Source: Rhodobacteraceae bacterium M385 (lineage in GTDB: Bacteria > Pseudomonadota > Alphaproteobacteria > Rhodobacterales > Rhodobacteraceae). From it: a DNA stretch of 64,000 bases. Location: the NCBI GenBank assembly GCA_025141835.1, contig CP081102.1, forward strand, positions 3,038,001 through 3,102,000, in the 5' to 3' direction. Shown here one piece after another: positions 35,461 through 43,590 of this stretch. Made by a program: the position numbers and the translations under genes. Positions within the stretch are counted from its first letter, which is position 1. Every line of letters begins with the position of its first letter. Under the pieces are notes generated by a model. The model did not search any database. It was not told the DNA's origin and saw nothing but the letters and a program-made list of their open reading frames with translations.

Positions 35461-36818
35461 TCCCCGCAGAATTTCTCGCCAAACTGCCCGATGTTGCCCG
35501 CACCTACTTGGAGGGCCGCACCCTAGATGAGGTCGAATGCATCGTCTCGGACCTTGCGGGCGTGGCGCGGGGCAAGGCGATGCCGGGCACGAAATTTGCG
35601 CGCCAAGCGCAGTTCTACCTGCCCAACTCGATCTTTTTCCAAACCATTACAGGGGATTGGGCCGACGACGTCGGCGATGGCTTCACCGAGCCGGACATGA
35701 TCCTGACCCCGGACTTCGACACCGCTCTGCCCGCCCCTTGGACGGCCGATTGGACGCTTCAGGTGATCCACGACATCCACGACCAACAAGGCCAACCGGT
35801 CTCTTTCGCGCCGCGCAACGTGCTGAAACGGGTGGTTGAGCTTTATAACGCACGGGGCTGGCAACCGATTGTTGCCCCCGAGATGGAATTCTACCTCGTC
35901 GCCCCCAACACCGACCCCGCGCAGGAAATCGTGCCGCCCATGGGCCGATCGGGCAGGCGCGCGGCGGCGCGGCAGGCGTACTCCATGTCCGCGGTGGATG
36001 AATACGGCCAGGTCATTGATGACATTTACGATTTCGCCGAGGCAATGGGGCTGGAAATTGACGGCATCCTGCAAGAAGGCGGCGCGGGGCAGATCGAATT
36101 GAACCTACGCCACGGCGATCCGGTCAAGCTCGCCGATGAGATGTTTTACTTCAAACGGATGATCCGGGAAGCGGCGCTGAAGCACAATATGTACGCAACC
36201 TTCATGGCCAAACCCATCGCCGGAGAGCCGGGATCAGCGATGCATATCCACCACTCTGTCGTGGACGCGGCGACGGGGCAAAACATCTTCTCGGACGCAG
36301 ACGGCGCGGAAACCCCCGCCTTCATGCATTTCATCGGCGGCATGCAACGCAATATGCCCGCCGTGATCGCCCTTCTGGCGCCTTACGTGAACAGCTACCG
36401 CCGCTATGTGCCTGATTTCGCCGCGCCAATTAACCTCGAATGGGGGCGTGACAACCGTACCACGGGGCTGCGGGTGCCCGTCTCTGGCCCCGAGGCACGG
36501 CGGGTGGAAAACCGTCTGCCGGGGATGGATTGCAACCCCTATCTGGGCATCGCCGCCAGCCTTGCGACGGGCTATTTGGGCTTGGTGGAGGGCGAAGGCC
36601 CGTCCGAGGAATTCAACGGCGACGCCTATTCCGCCGAAAGCGGCGTGCCGCGCGGATTGGGGGACGCTTTGGGCCTGCTGGAGGCCAATCTGGGCGTGCG
36701 CCAATGCTTGGGAGAGGATTTCTGCCGCGTCTATTCCGCCGTTAAGCAATTGGAATATAACGAGTTCCTGCATGTCATCAGCCCTTGGGAGCGGGAGCAT
36801 TTGTTGCTGAATGTCTAG
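35457..36818 (+). CDS. Glutamine-synthetase-like amine ligase, second of two (PuuA-like)
   Basis: 453 residues with the GS motifs EMEFYLVAP, GAGQIELNL, MHIHHSVVDAATG and NRTTGLRVPVSGP. N-terminal VECIVSDLAGVARGKAMPG resembles gamma-glutamylputrescine synthetases. The ATG at 35457 has AAGGGAC upstream and overlaps the amidotransferase stop. Clearly diverged from the first GS-like protein, so the two probably act on different amines or form a mixed complex. Confidence 0.89.
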   Translation: MIPAEFLAKLPDVARTYLEGRTLDEVECIVSDLAGVARGKAMPGTKFARQAQFYLPNSIFFQTITGDWADDVGDGFTEPDMILTPDFDTALPAPWTADWTLQVIHDIHDQQGQPVSFAPRNVLKRVVELYNARGWQPIVAPEMEFYLVAPNTDPAQEIVPPMGRSGRRAAARQAYSMSAVDEYGQVIDDIYDFAEAMGLEIDGILQEGGAGQIELNLRHGDPVKLADEMFYFKRMIREAALKHNMYATFMAKPIAGEPGSAMHIHHSVVDAATGQNIFSDADGAETPAFMHFIGGMQRNMPAVIALLAPYVNSYRRYVPDFAAPINLEWGRDNRTTGLRVPVSGPEARRVENRLPGMDCNPYLGIAASLATGYLGLVEGEGPSEEFNGDAYSAESGVPRGLGDALGLLEANLGVRQCLGEDFCRVYSAVKQLEYNEFLHVISPWEREHLLLNV

Positions 36819-37104
36819 ACACAGGCCCGGAAGCAAAGATTGGTGGCTTGAGACCGCCCTGATCGCGGGCAGCGGCGTGGTTCTGGCGGCTTTCCTTTGG
36901 GACGGGCCGATATTTGCGGGTGGCGACGCCGTGTCCCCGGCCACGCCCACCGTCGCGCCCGTCCTTGCGCCCGCGCCTATGCCTCGAACAGTGGCGGACC
37001 TGATGGATGCGGGCTGTCTGACCCAGGAAAACTTACGCGCCATGGTGGAAGGCCGAGCGATCTACGTGTCCTGTCCCTTGCATCCGTTGGAAACCTCGCC
37101 ATGA
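36811..37104 (+). CDS. Small single-helix membrane protein
   Basis: 97 residues, overlapping the preceding ligase by eight bases and the following oxidase by four. One membrane helix (about 13-29), then a Pro/Ala-rich stretch and a short C-terminal domain with two Cys (AGCLTQ and VSCPLH). No family was recognised. The tight overlaps on both sides make it a likely true gene. Confidence 0.7.
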   Translation: MSRHRPGSKDWWLETALIAGSGVVLAAFLWDGPIFAGGDAVSPATPTVAPVLAPAPMPRTVADLMDAGCLTQENLRAMVEGRAIYVSCPLHPLETSP

Positions 37105-38396
37105 ACGCGCTCTATCGTAACGACCGCCCCGGACGCCACGCGCCTTCGGTCTATGCAGCGGGCGTCAGTGCGCCCGAGCGCCCGCCCCTAACCGGGGAGA
37201 TCAGCGTTGATGTGGCGGTGATCGGCGCGGGCATCACCGGGTTGTGGGCGGCGTTGACCTTGGCGAAAGCCGGACGGTCCGTGGTGGTGCTGGACGCGCA
37301 CCGCGTGGGATTTGGCGCCTCGGGCCGCAACGGCGGACAGGTGCATTCCGGCTTCAACATGGGCCAACGGGCGTTGGAGGACCGCTTGGGCAAAGACCGC
37401 GCCCACGCCCTGTGGGACTTGGCGGAAGCGGGCAAGGATCAGCTCCGGGCCTTCTGCGAAACGGCGCCGGAAACCCACTATCGCCCCGGCGTGGCCCATG
37501 GCGAATATAGCGCGCTGTCCTTGGCGGAGGCGCGTCTAGAAGCCGACCATATGGCGCGCCACTACGGTATCGAAACCACGGTAATGGGCCGCGATGCTTT
37601 TGCGCAGTTGGTCAAAGCCCCGGCCTATGTGGGTGGCACCTTGGACGAAAGCGGCGGGCATCTTCAGCCTTTGGCCTACGCCCTCGCCCTCGCCCGCGCC
37701 GCCGAGGCTGCTGGCGCTGTGATCCATGAGCGGACCGAAGTGCTGAGCGTGGCTGAGGGGACGCGGGTGCGCCTGACCACGCCGCGCGGGCGCATCAACG
37801 CGGGCCACGTGATAGCTGCGGGCAATGGCTATCTGCCGAACCTGTTGCCGCAGGTAAACCGCAGGGTCATGCCGATCAATTCCTTCATCGCCGCGACCGA
37901 GCCGCTGCCCGAGCGCTGGCAAGAGGTGATGGCCCGTGACATTGCCGTGTCCGATAGCAAGTTCGTGGTGAATTATTATCGCTTCGACCACGAGAGGCGG
38001 TTCTTGTTCGGGGGGCGGGAAAGCTACTCCATCGGATTTCCGAGGGACATAAAGACCGCCCTTGTTGCGCGGATGGCGCAGCTGTTCCCTCAGTTGAGCG
38101 GCGTGAAGGTGGATTACGTTTGGGGCGGATCGCTGGGAATAACGCCCTCTCGCCTGCCTCATGTGGCCCGCGTTGGCTCCAAGGTGCTGTCTGGGGCCGG
38201 ATTCTCCGGCCACGGGGTCGCGCTGAGCGGGATGGCGGGCCGGGTGATGGCCGAGGCTGTTTTGGGGCAAGAGGGCGGCTTGGCCACGTTCGACGCGCTG
38301 AAAATCCCTGCGTTTCCAGGGGGTACGGCCCTACGCGCCCCGATCCTTACACTGGCCATGTCGTGGTTTGCGTTGCGCGATCGCATCGGCCTCTAG
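37101..38396 (+). CDS. FAD-dependent oxidase, gamma-glutamylputrescine oxidase-like
   Basis: 431 residues of the DAO/GlpO-type family. The dinucleotide fold GAGITG (42-47) is preceded by VDVAVI, and SGRNGGQVHSGFNMGQ and the C-terminal LSGAGFSGHGVALSGMAG are like PuuB. PuuB oxidises gamma-glutamyl-putrescine to the aldehyde. The neighbouring GS-like ligases support such a role here, although the exact amine is open. The ATG at 37101 overlaps the preceding stop. Confidence 0.87.
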   Translation: MNALYRNDRPGRHAPSVYAAGVSAPERPPLTGEISVDVAVIGAGITGLWAALTLAKAGRSVVVLDAHRVGFGASGRNGGQVHSGFNMGQRALEDRLGKDRAHALWDLAEAGKDQLRAFCETAPETHYRPGVAHGEYSALSLAEARLEADHMARHYGIETTVMGRDAFAQLVKAPAYVGGTLDESGGHLQPLAYALALARAAEAAGAVIHERTEVLSVAEGTRVRLTTPRGRINAGHVIAAGNGYLPNLLPQVNRRVMPINSFIAATEPLPERWQEVMARDIAVSDSKFVVNYYRFDHERRFLFGGRESYSIGFPRDIKTALVARMAQLFPQLSGVKVDYVWGGSLGITPSRLPHVARVGSKVLSGAGFSGHGVALSGMAGRVMAEAVLGQEGGLATFDALKIPAFPGGTALRAPILTLAMSWFALRDRIGL

Positions 38397-38501
38397 GCAA
38401 AAAGTGGACGATTTCCGCCGACCGCGAGGTTGTCGCTTTTCTGTGACGTTCTTCTGCATATATAAGAAAAACGAAATATCACATTTGAAAATGGTGAATG
38501 T

Positions 38502-39713
38502 ATGTCCACGTTGTCCGCGCCGAACGTCTACGACGCCGAACCGATCCCCGAGGCCGCTCGCGCCGAGATTGACCGCCTCCTGCAAAGCGGGGACCTGTTT
38601 CGTTACACCGCGCCCGAGAACGCGCCCGTAGCTCTGTTGGAGCGTGAATTCGCCGCAATGATGGGCACGAAATACGCGCTTGCAGTGTCGAGCTGTTCTG
38701 CCGCGCTGTTCCTGTCGCTAGAGGCGCTGGATCTGGGCAAAGACGCCAAGGTGATGATCCCCGCATTCACCTTTGCGGCTGTTCCGTCGTCCATCGTGCA
38801 CGCGGGCTTGCAGCCGGTTCTGTGCGAAGTGGCCGACAACTATCGCGTCGATATGGTTGATTTCATGGAGAAATTGCCCGGCGTGCAAGCGGTTCTTATC
38901 AGCCATATGCGGGGCCATACCTCGGACATGGATGCGATCTCGGCCGCCTGTGATGCAGCCGGTGTGCCGCTGATCGAGGATGCGGCCCATTCCCTGGGAA
39001 CCGAGTGGCACGGCAAGAAGATTGGCACCATCGGGAAGGTTGGCTGCTTTAGCTTCCAGTCCTATAAATTGATTAACGCAGGCGAAGGCGGGATCATGAT
39101 CACCGACGACGCCGATCTGGTGGCGCGCGCCGTCATTATGTCGGGCGCCTATGAGCATAACTGGGCGAAACACGGCGACGATGCCGCCCTGGTTGGGGCC
39201 TTTGGCCGGTGGCAGAACAAGCTGCCGCTCTACAACCTGCGGATGCAGAACCTGAGCGCGGCCGTAATCCGGCCTCAACTGCCCGAAGTAGCGCGCCGCG
39301 TCCGCGATGGCCGCAAGAACCACGACTATGTGGCCGCTGCGCTGAACACCTCGGACTGGCTGACCGTGCCTGATCCCCTCGGCCCCGAAGAACGCGCACC
39401 GGATTCGATCCAGTTCAACCTGCAAGGATTTGACAGCGACGCCGAAGCCCGCGCCTTCGCGGACGCTGCCGCTGCAAGAGGCGTGAAGGTGCAGATCTTC
39501 GGACTGAGCACCGACAACGCACGGGCCTTCTGGAACTGGCAATTCATCCCCGGAGACCTGCCCGAGCTACCCCAAACCCGAGCGATGCTGATGCGCGCCT
39601 GCGATGCGCGCCTGCCCGCAAGGCTGCAAAAAGCAGACCTCGACCACATCATCGGGGCGTTGCTTTCTGCCGCCGAAGACGTCAAAGGCACCCCCCGCGC
39701 TTACGGCACGTGA
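38502..39713 (+). CDS. DegT/DnrJ/EryC1/StrS-family aminotransferase
   Basis: 403 residues, PLP fold type I. Schiff-base K189 lies in CFSFQSYKLINAGEGG, with the cofactor-binding D160 in LIEDAAHSLG. The family normally aminates keto-sugars, yet no sugar or polysaccharide genes are nearby. An AT-rich leader (TATATAAG near 38459) separates it from the oxidase gene by 105 bases, so it may have its own promoter. Its substrate in an amine-catabolic cluster is unclear. Confidence 0.85.
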   Translation: MSTLSAPNVYDAEPIPEAARAEIDRLLQSGDLFRYTAPENAPVALLEREFAAMMGTKYALAVSSCSAALFLSLEALDLGKDAKVMIPAFTFAAVPSSIVHAGLQPVLCEVADNYRVDMVDFMEKLPGVQAVLISHMRGHTSDMDAISAACDAAGVPLIEDAAHSLGTEWHGKKIGTIGKVGCFSFQSYKLINAGEGGIMITDDADLVARAVIMSGAYEHNWAKHGDDAALVGAFGRWQNKLPLYNLRMQNLSAAVIRPQLPEVARRVRDGRKNHDYVAAALNTSDWLTVPDPLGPEERAPDSIQFNLQGFDSDAEARAFADAAAARGVKVQIFGLSTDNARAFWNWQFIPGDLPELPQTRAMLMRACDARLPARLQKADLDHIIGALLSAAEDVKGTPRAYGT

Positions 39714-39720
39714 GCCGCAA

Positions 39721-39808
39721 AAATCTTTTGCAAAAGATTTGAGAACGCCCTTGCAAGGGCGTTGGACAGAGCCTTGCAAGGCTCTGTCCAGGGTTTTGCA
39801 AAACCCTG
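39721..39808. repeat. Second array of four TTGCAA-centred palindromes, reversed order
   Basis: Units are 39721-39740 (half AAATCTTTTG), 39744-39763 (AACGCCCTTG), 39763-39790 (TGGACAGAGCCTTG) and 39789-39808 (CAGGGTTTTG), all perfect palindromes, centres 22-23 bases apart. Compared with 32214-32299 the order is D-C-B-A, as expected for an inverted copy. It starts 7 bases after the DegT-family stop. Confidence 0.88.
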
Positions 39809-39924
39809 ATGCGGGGCGGGGGAAAGGGGGTGGCGCGCGAGAGTATGCGCCGCTTTGATTATCCCTATTGAGGGCGACGCAGTGCAGGCGTACCGTCGGG
39901 CAACTTTGTTTGAGAGTGTCCGAC

Positions 39925-41286
39925 ATGACGACAAATACCCCCAACTCCTGGGAAGCCCGCGCTGAGGAATATTCGCTTTACGGCTTCACTGATCTGCCTT
40001 CGATCCGAGACCGTGGCACGGTTGTTGTGACCCATGGAGAGGGTCCGTACATCTTTGATACCAATGGTAAAAAATACCTCGATAGCAATTCCGGACTATG
40101 GAACATGGTGGCCGGATTTGATCACAAGGGTTTGGCCGAGGCTGCCAAGGCGCAGTATGATCGCTTCCCCGGCTACCATGCCTTTTTTGGCCGAATGTCA
40201 GATCAAACCGTCGCGCTGTCGGAGCGGCTCATCGACGTGAGCCCATGGGATCGGGGCAAGGTTTTTTACACCAACTCGGGGTCCGAGGCCAATGACACCA
40301 TGGTCAAGATGCTGTGGTTCATGGGGCGCGCAGAAGGAACGCCGCAGAAGCGGAAAATCCTGACGCGGGGAAACGGGTATCATGGGGTGACGGCGGTTGC
40401 GGCCTCGATGACGGCAAAGCCTTACAATGAGGTGTTCGGCCTGCCGATGGAGGGGTTCATTCATCTGACCTGTCCACACTATTGGCGCGAGGGCGCTGAG
40501 GGGGAGTCTGAGGCCGCCTTTACCGCCCGCCTTGCCCGTGAGTTGGAGGATGTAATCGCACGCGAAGGCGCGGACACCATCGCGGGGTTCTTTGCCGAGC
40601 CCGTTCTGGGGGCGGGCGGTGTGATCCCGCCGCCGGAAGGTTATTTCCAAGCCATCCAGGCGGTGCTTGAGAAGCACGGTATTCCGTTGATCTCTGACGA
40701 GGTTATTTGCGGCTTCGGGCGGACGGGCAATACGTGGGGGTGTGAGACTTACGACTTTGTGCCGGATGTCATCATCTCCTCCAAGGCATTGACCGCCGGG
40801 TATTTCCCCATGGGCGCGGTGATGCTGGGGCCGCGAATGGCGGACCGTTTGCAAGCCGCTATTGATCCGATCGAGGAGTTCCCCCACGGATTTACCGCCA
40901 GCGGTCATCCGGTGGGCTGTGCGGTGGCGTTGAAGGCCATCGACGTGGTGCTTGAGGAGGGCCTGTTGGACATGGTGCGCGCGGGCACGGGACGGATGGA
41001 GGCGGGCCTTCGAGACATCGCCCGGCACCCCAACATCGGAGAGCTGCGCGGCGTGGGGTACATGTGGGCGCTGGAAGCGGTGCGAGAGGGCAAGATTCCG
41101 TTTGAAGGCCATTTGAGCGTGTCGGAACGGATTGCCAACGCCTGCACGGATCACGGGTTGATCTGTCGGCCCTTGGGGCAAGCGGTGGTGTTGTGTCCGG
41201 CGTTTACGCTGACGGATGGGCAGATGGACGAAATGTTCGAGAAACTTGACGCTGCGTTGCAGCAGGTGTTCTCCGAGATCACCTGA
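39925..41286 (+). CDS. Class III (omega) aminotransferase, probably pyruvate-dependent
   Basis: 453 residues. PLP lysine K287 in SSKALTAGYFPMGA, D258 in ISDEVICGFGRTG and the phosphate cup YTNSGSEANDTM are all present. The protein resembles amine:pyruvate aminotransferases (SpuC-like, taurine or putrescine types). It fits the amine-catabolic cluster as an alternative route for deaminating a terminal amine. The ATG at 39925 gives a natural N-terminus. Confidence 0.9.
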   Translation: MTTNTPNSWEARAEEYSLYGFTDLPSIRDRGTVVVTHGEGPYIFDTNGKKYLDSNSGLWNMVAGFDHKGLAEAAKAQYDRFPGYHAFFGRMSDQTVALSERLIDVSPWDRGKVFYTNSGSEANDTMVKMLWFMGRAEGTPQKRKILTRGNGYHGVTAVAASMTAKPYNEVFGLPMEGFIHLTCPHYWREGAEGESEAAFTARLARELEDVIAREGADTIAGFFAEPVLGAGGVIPPPEGYFQAIQAVLEKHGIPLISDEVICGFGRTGNTWGCETYDFVPDVIISSKALTAGYFPMGAVMLGPRMADRLQAAIDPIEEFPHGFTASGHPVGCAVALKAIDVVLEEGLLDMVRAGTGRMEAGLRDIARHPNIGELRGVGYMWALEAVREGKIPFEGHLSVSERIANACTDHGLICRPLGQAVVLCPAFTLTDGQMDEMFEKLDAALQQVFSEIT

Positions 41287-41344
41287 GGCACGGGTTGAAG
41301 GCGCGGGATTCGATATTTGGAAAAAGGTGAAGGGGGGCGGCGCG

Positions 41345-41896
41345 ATGGATATTCGGGCGTTGCCGGGTGGATTTTCGGTAGCTGAGCTTGTGGGCGACCG
41401 AGTGTCTGTCAGCCCTTTGGCGCGCGAGGATCGCAGGGCGTTGGTGGAGGCCGCCAGCGACCCCGGCATTTGGGCCGGACATCCAGCGACAGACCGGTAT
41501 CGGGCGCGGGTTTTTGAGCCCTACCTTGACGAAATAATGTCTGCGGGAGGCGGTGTCACTTTACGAGATTCCGATGGGCAAGCCATTGGAATGTCGAGAT
41601 TCTACGCCTCATCCGATGCGCCAGAGGGGATAGGGATTGGCTTCACCTTTCTGGTGAGATCCCATTGGGGTGGCGCGACGAATTTTGAGGTGAAGCGGTT
41701 GATGTTGGCGCATCTTTTCCGCTTCGTTGATGAGGCGTGGTTTCACATTGCGCCCACGAATATCCGGTCGCAGAAGGCGACGGCCAAGCTTGGGGCTGTG
41801 CCAGAGGACAGCCGGATATTGGACCTTGGGGCCGGGCGGACAGAATGGGTGCGGATGCGGTTACGGAAGGCGCAGTGGTACGCGGCCGGACATTAG
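41345..41896 (+). CDS. GNAT family N-acetyltransferase
   Basis: 183 residues of the RimJ/RimL-type GNAT fold: LSPLAREDRRALVEAASDPGI at the start, GIGFTFLVRSHWGGATNFEVKRLMLAHLF for the acetyl-CoA region, then THNIRSQ-like TNIRSQKATAKLGAV. The ATG at 41345 has AAGGGGGG upstream. The 3' end overlaps a convergent lipoprotein gene by four bases. The acceptor is unknown. Confidence 0.84.
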   Translation: MDIRALPGGFSVAELVGDRVSVSPLAREDRRALVEAASDPGIWAGHPATDRYRARVFEPYLDEIMSAGGGVTLRDSDGQAIGMSRFYASSDAPEGIGIGFTFLVRSHWGGATNFEVKRLMLAHLFRFVDEAWFHIAPTNIRSQKATAKLGAVPEDSRILDLGAGRTEWVRMRLRKAQWYAAGH

Positions 41897-42207
41897 GGCG
41901 CCGAGAGGGCTTCCTGACACCGCGCGTTTGCCGCCACGACGCGGTCCATCTCGTAGAAATGATCTGGATTGGTGGGCTGCGCCACGGCGGTCATGGTGCT
42001 TGCCGCCGCAGCCAAACGCGCGCCTGCCGCGGCACGATCGGCGGGGTTCTGTGCGGTTTCGCATAGGGAGAAATCAGCCATGGCGGCGTCATAGGTGCTG
42101 AGATCGTCAGATGGGCTATCGAGCCCGAAAATCGGCGCGAGGATCGAGCAGGACGCCGTGGCCGAGACCACGAGAACGGAGAGGATAATACGGATCAAGG
42201 GGGTCAC
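41893..42207 (-). CDS. Small lipoprotein-like protein
   Basis: 104 residues starting at GTG 42207, which overlaps the phaR stop (GTGA), so it may be coupled to phaR. The N-terminus is a hydrophobic signal ending VVSATASC, an imperfect lipobox with Cys20. The remainder is a short helical region with two Cys (LCETAQ and ARCQEA). Function unknown. Confidence 0.7.
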   Translation of the reverse strand: MTPLIRIILSVLVVSATASCSILAPIFGLDSPSDDLSTYDAAMADFSLCETAQNPADRAAAGARLAAAASTMTAVAQPTNPDHFYEMDRVVAANARCQEALSAP

Positions 42208-42758
42208 AACTTGCTGAGTTTGTTCTGTAATTCGGCGAGCTGGCGCTTGATGGCGTCCAACTCTTCCGAGGGGGTCGGGTCATCAGACGCGGCGGGTGAA
42301 GCGCCCTGCCCTGTCGCGCCCGTTGCAGCGCCTGTCATGGCGTTGAAGAAGGCTTCTTGCTGCGCGCGCATGGCGTCGAAACCGGGCATGGCGGCCATGG
42401 GGTTAATCGCCGCCATATTATCCATGATGGTTGATTGCCCCTCTTTCAGCATCTCGAAGGACGAGGCGAGGAACTCGGGCACCACGGAATGGGCTTGGGT
42501 CGTATAGCTGCGCACCAGATCGGTCAGGACCGAGATTGGCAGCACCGATTCCCCGCGCGATTCGTGGTCGGCCACGATTTGCAGAAGGTATTGGCGGGTC
42601 AGGTCATCGCCGGACTTGAGGTCTACGATCTTCACTTCGCGGCCATCGCGGATGAAGCCTGCAATGTCTTCCAGCGTCACATAGTCAGAGGTTTCCGTGT
42701 TATAGAGCCTCCGGCTGGCATAGCGCTTGATGAGAAGCGGCTCGGGTGTGTTGGTCAT
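42204..42758 (-). CDS. phaR: Polyhydroxyalkanoate synthesis repressor PhaR
   Basis: 184 residues. The N-terminal DNA/PHB-binding domain is diagnostic: IKRYASRRLYNTETSDYVTLEDIAGFI, then VKIVDLKSGDDLTRQYLLQIV. The C-terminus is Met/Ala-rich and ends in a helical tail. It represses phasin and its own gene when no PHB is present. The ATG at 42758 has GGAGGG upstream. A PhaR-type site sits 20 bases upstream, consistent with autoregulation. Confidence 0.94.
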   Translation of the reverse strand: MTNTPEPLLIKRYASRRLYNTETSDYVTLEDIAGFIRDGREVKIVDLKSGDDLTRQYLLQIVADHESRGESVLPISVLTDLVRSYTTQAHSVVPEFLASSFEMLKEGQSTIMDNMAAINPMAAMPGFDAMRAQQEAFFNAMTGAATGATGQGASPAASDDPTPSEELDAIKRQLAELQNKLSKL

Positions 42759-42777
42759 GGCTGGCCCTCCTCTGGTA

Positions 42778-42788
42778 TTGCGGTGCAG
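42778..42788. promoter_or_regulatory. Candidate PhaR site upstream of phaR
   Basis: TTGCGGTGCAG, one base from the CTGC-N3-GCAG pattern reported for PhaR in related alphaproteobacteria, continuing into CATTTGCAG. Its GCGGTGCAGCAT core equals that of the site at 43545-43555 before phaP. It lies 20 bases before the phaR start, a place suited to autorepression. Confidence 0.55.
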
Positions 42789-42882
42789 CATTTGCAGCCT
42801 ACGCCTCTTATTTGAGAATGCAAACGGGCCTTTTTGTGGCGCGTTCTTGCATAAGATTCCAAATAGCCCAACAGAATCAGAA

Positions 42883-42912
42883 AAGGCGGACCTGCGCTTG
42901 CGGGTCCGCCTT
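42883..42912 (-). terminator. Rho-independent terminator after phaP
   Basis: Stem AAGGCGGACC at 42883-42892 pairs exactly with GGTCCGCCTT at 42903-42912, with a 10-base loop. Read on the minus strand the stem is followed by TTTTCTGATT. It lies about 90 bases past the phaP stop and before phaR, so it probably ends the phaP transcript. Confidence 0.75.
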
Positions 42913-43002
42913 ATCCGGTTCAGCGATATATAAGGGCGGGAGGACCCTGTATCGCTTATGTGAAAGCCCTTCGCGCCGGGGAGGAAGGCGCGAGTGGACC
43001 GC

Positions 43003-43458
43003 TTACTTGGCGGTTGCGGCTTTCTTGGCAGCAGTCGTCACTTCAGCAGTTGCTTTTTTGACGGCGGCAGTTGCTTCCTCGGAAGCTTCTTTGCCAGCTG
43101 CCATCATCAGCTCAACTGTTTCCATCTGAACTTTTTTCGCGATCTCAGCGAAAGCGGCCATGGACTCAGCAGCCATTTCGGCTTGAGCGGAGGCGAAGTC
43201 AGTCATGGATTTTGTGTAGTCAGCAGGCTCGTCTTTGACGGCCGCAACGTCGCCGATTTTGGCGATGGTGTCTTTTGTCCACTTGGAAGAAATCTCGGTG
43301 GATTTCTCAGCAGCTTCCAGAGCCACTTTGGACATTTTCTCGGACACGGCGGCCTGAGATTTGAACGACTCGGAAATGGAGGACATGTCTACAGGGAAAG
43401 ATGCCATCATTTCAGTCATGTACTTCGAGAAGTCGGGGGTTGTTGCTGCTTTAGCCAT
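43003..43458 (-). CDS. phaP: Phasin family protein (PHB granule-associated)
   Basis: 151 residues, entirely helical and rich in Lys, Ala, Glu and Met, with no Cys or Trp-rich core; the end KKATAEVTTAAKKAATAK is typical of alphaproteobacterial phasins. These coat PHB granules and control their size. The ATG at 43458 has GGAG upstream. Two PhaR-type sites sit 60-100 bases upstream, and a clear terminator follows. Confidence 0.92.
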   Translation of the reverse strand: MAKAATTPDFSKYMTEMMASFPVDMSSISESFKSQAAVSEKMSKVALEAAEKSTEISSKWTKDTIAKIGDVAAVKDEPADYTKSMTDFASAQAEMAAESMAAFAEIAKKVQMETVELMMAAGKEASEEATAAVKKATAEVTTAAKKAATAK

Positions 43459-43517
43459 TGGAATTCTCCGATTTGAGTACCCGTGCGGGGTGTTTGAACA
43501 TGGAGAATATATGGATG

Positions 43518-43555
43518 CTGCGCCGCAGAAAGTCAACTTTTATTCTGCGGTGCAG
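43518..43555. promoter_or_regulatory. Paired PhaR sites upstream of phaP
   Basis: CTGCGCCGCAG (43518-43528) and CTGCGGTGCAG (43545-43555) both match CTGC-N3-GCAG, the pattern reported for PhaR binding in Paracoccus/Rhodobacter relatives. The flanks extend the symmetry: ATGCTGCGCCGCAGAA is almost the reverse complement of TTCTGCGGTGCAGCAT. They lie in the gap between phaC and phaP, upstream of the phasin start. Confidence 0.72.
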
Positions 43556-43590
43556 CATAACCTAGGGTCACGTGAAAAAGCCGAACAAAA

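Noticed and set aside
38502..39713. DegT-type gene as evidence for a polysaccharide locus
   Set aside because: No glycosyltransferase, nucleotide-sugar or export gene is nearby; the context is amine catabolism.
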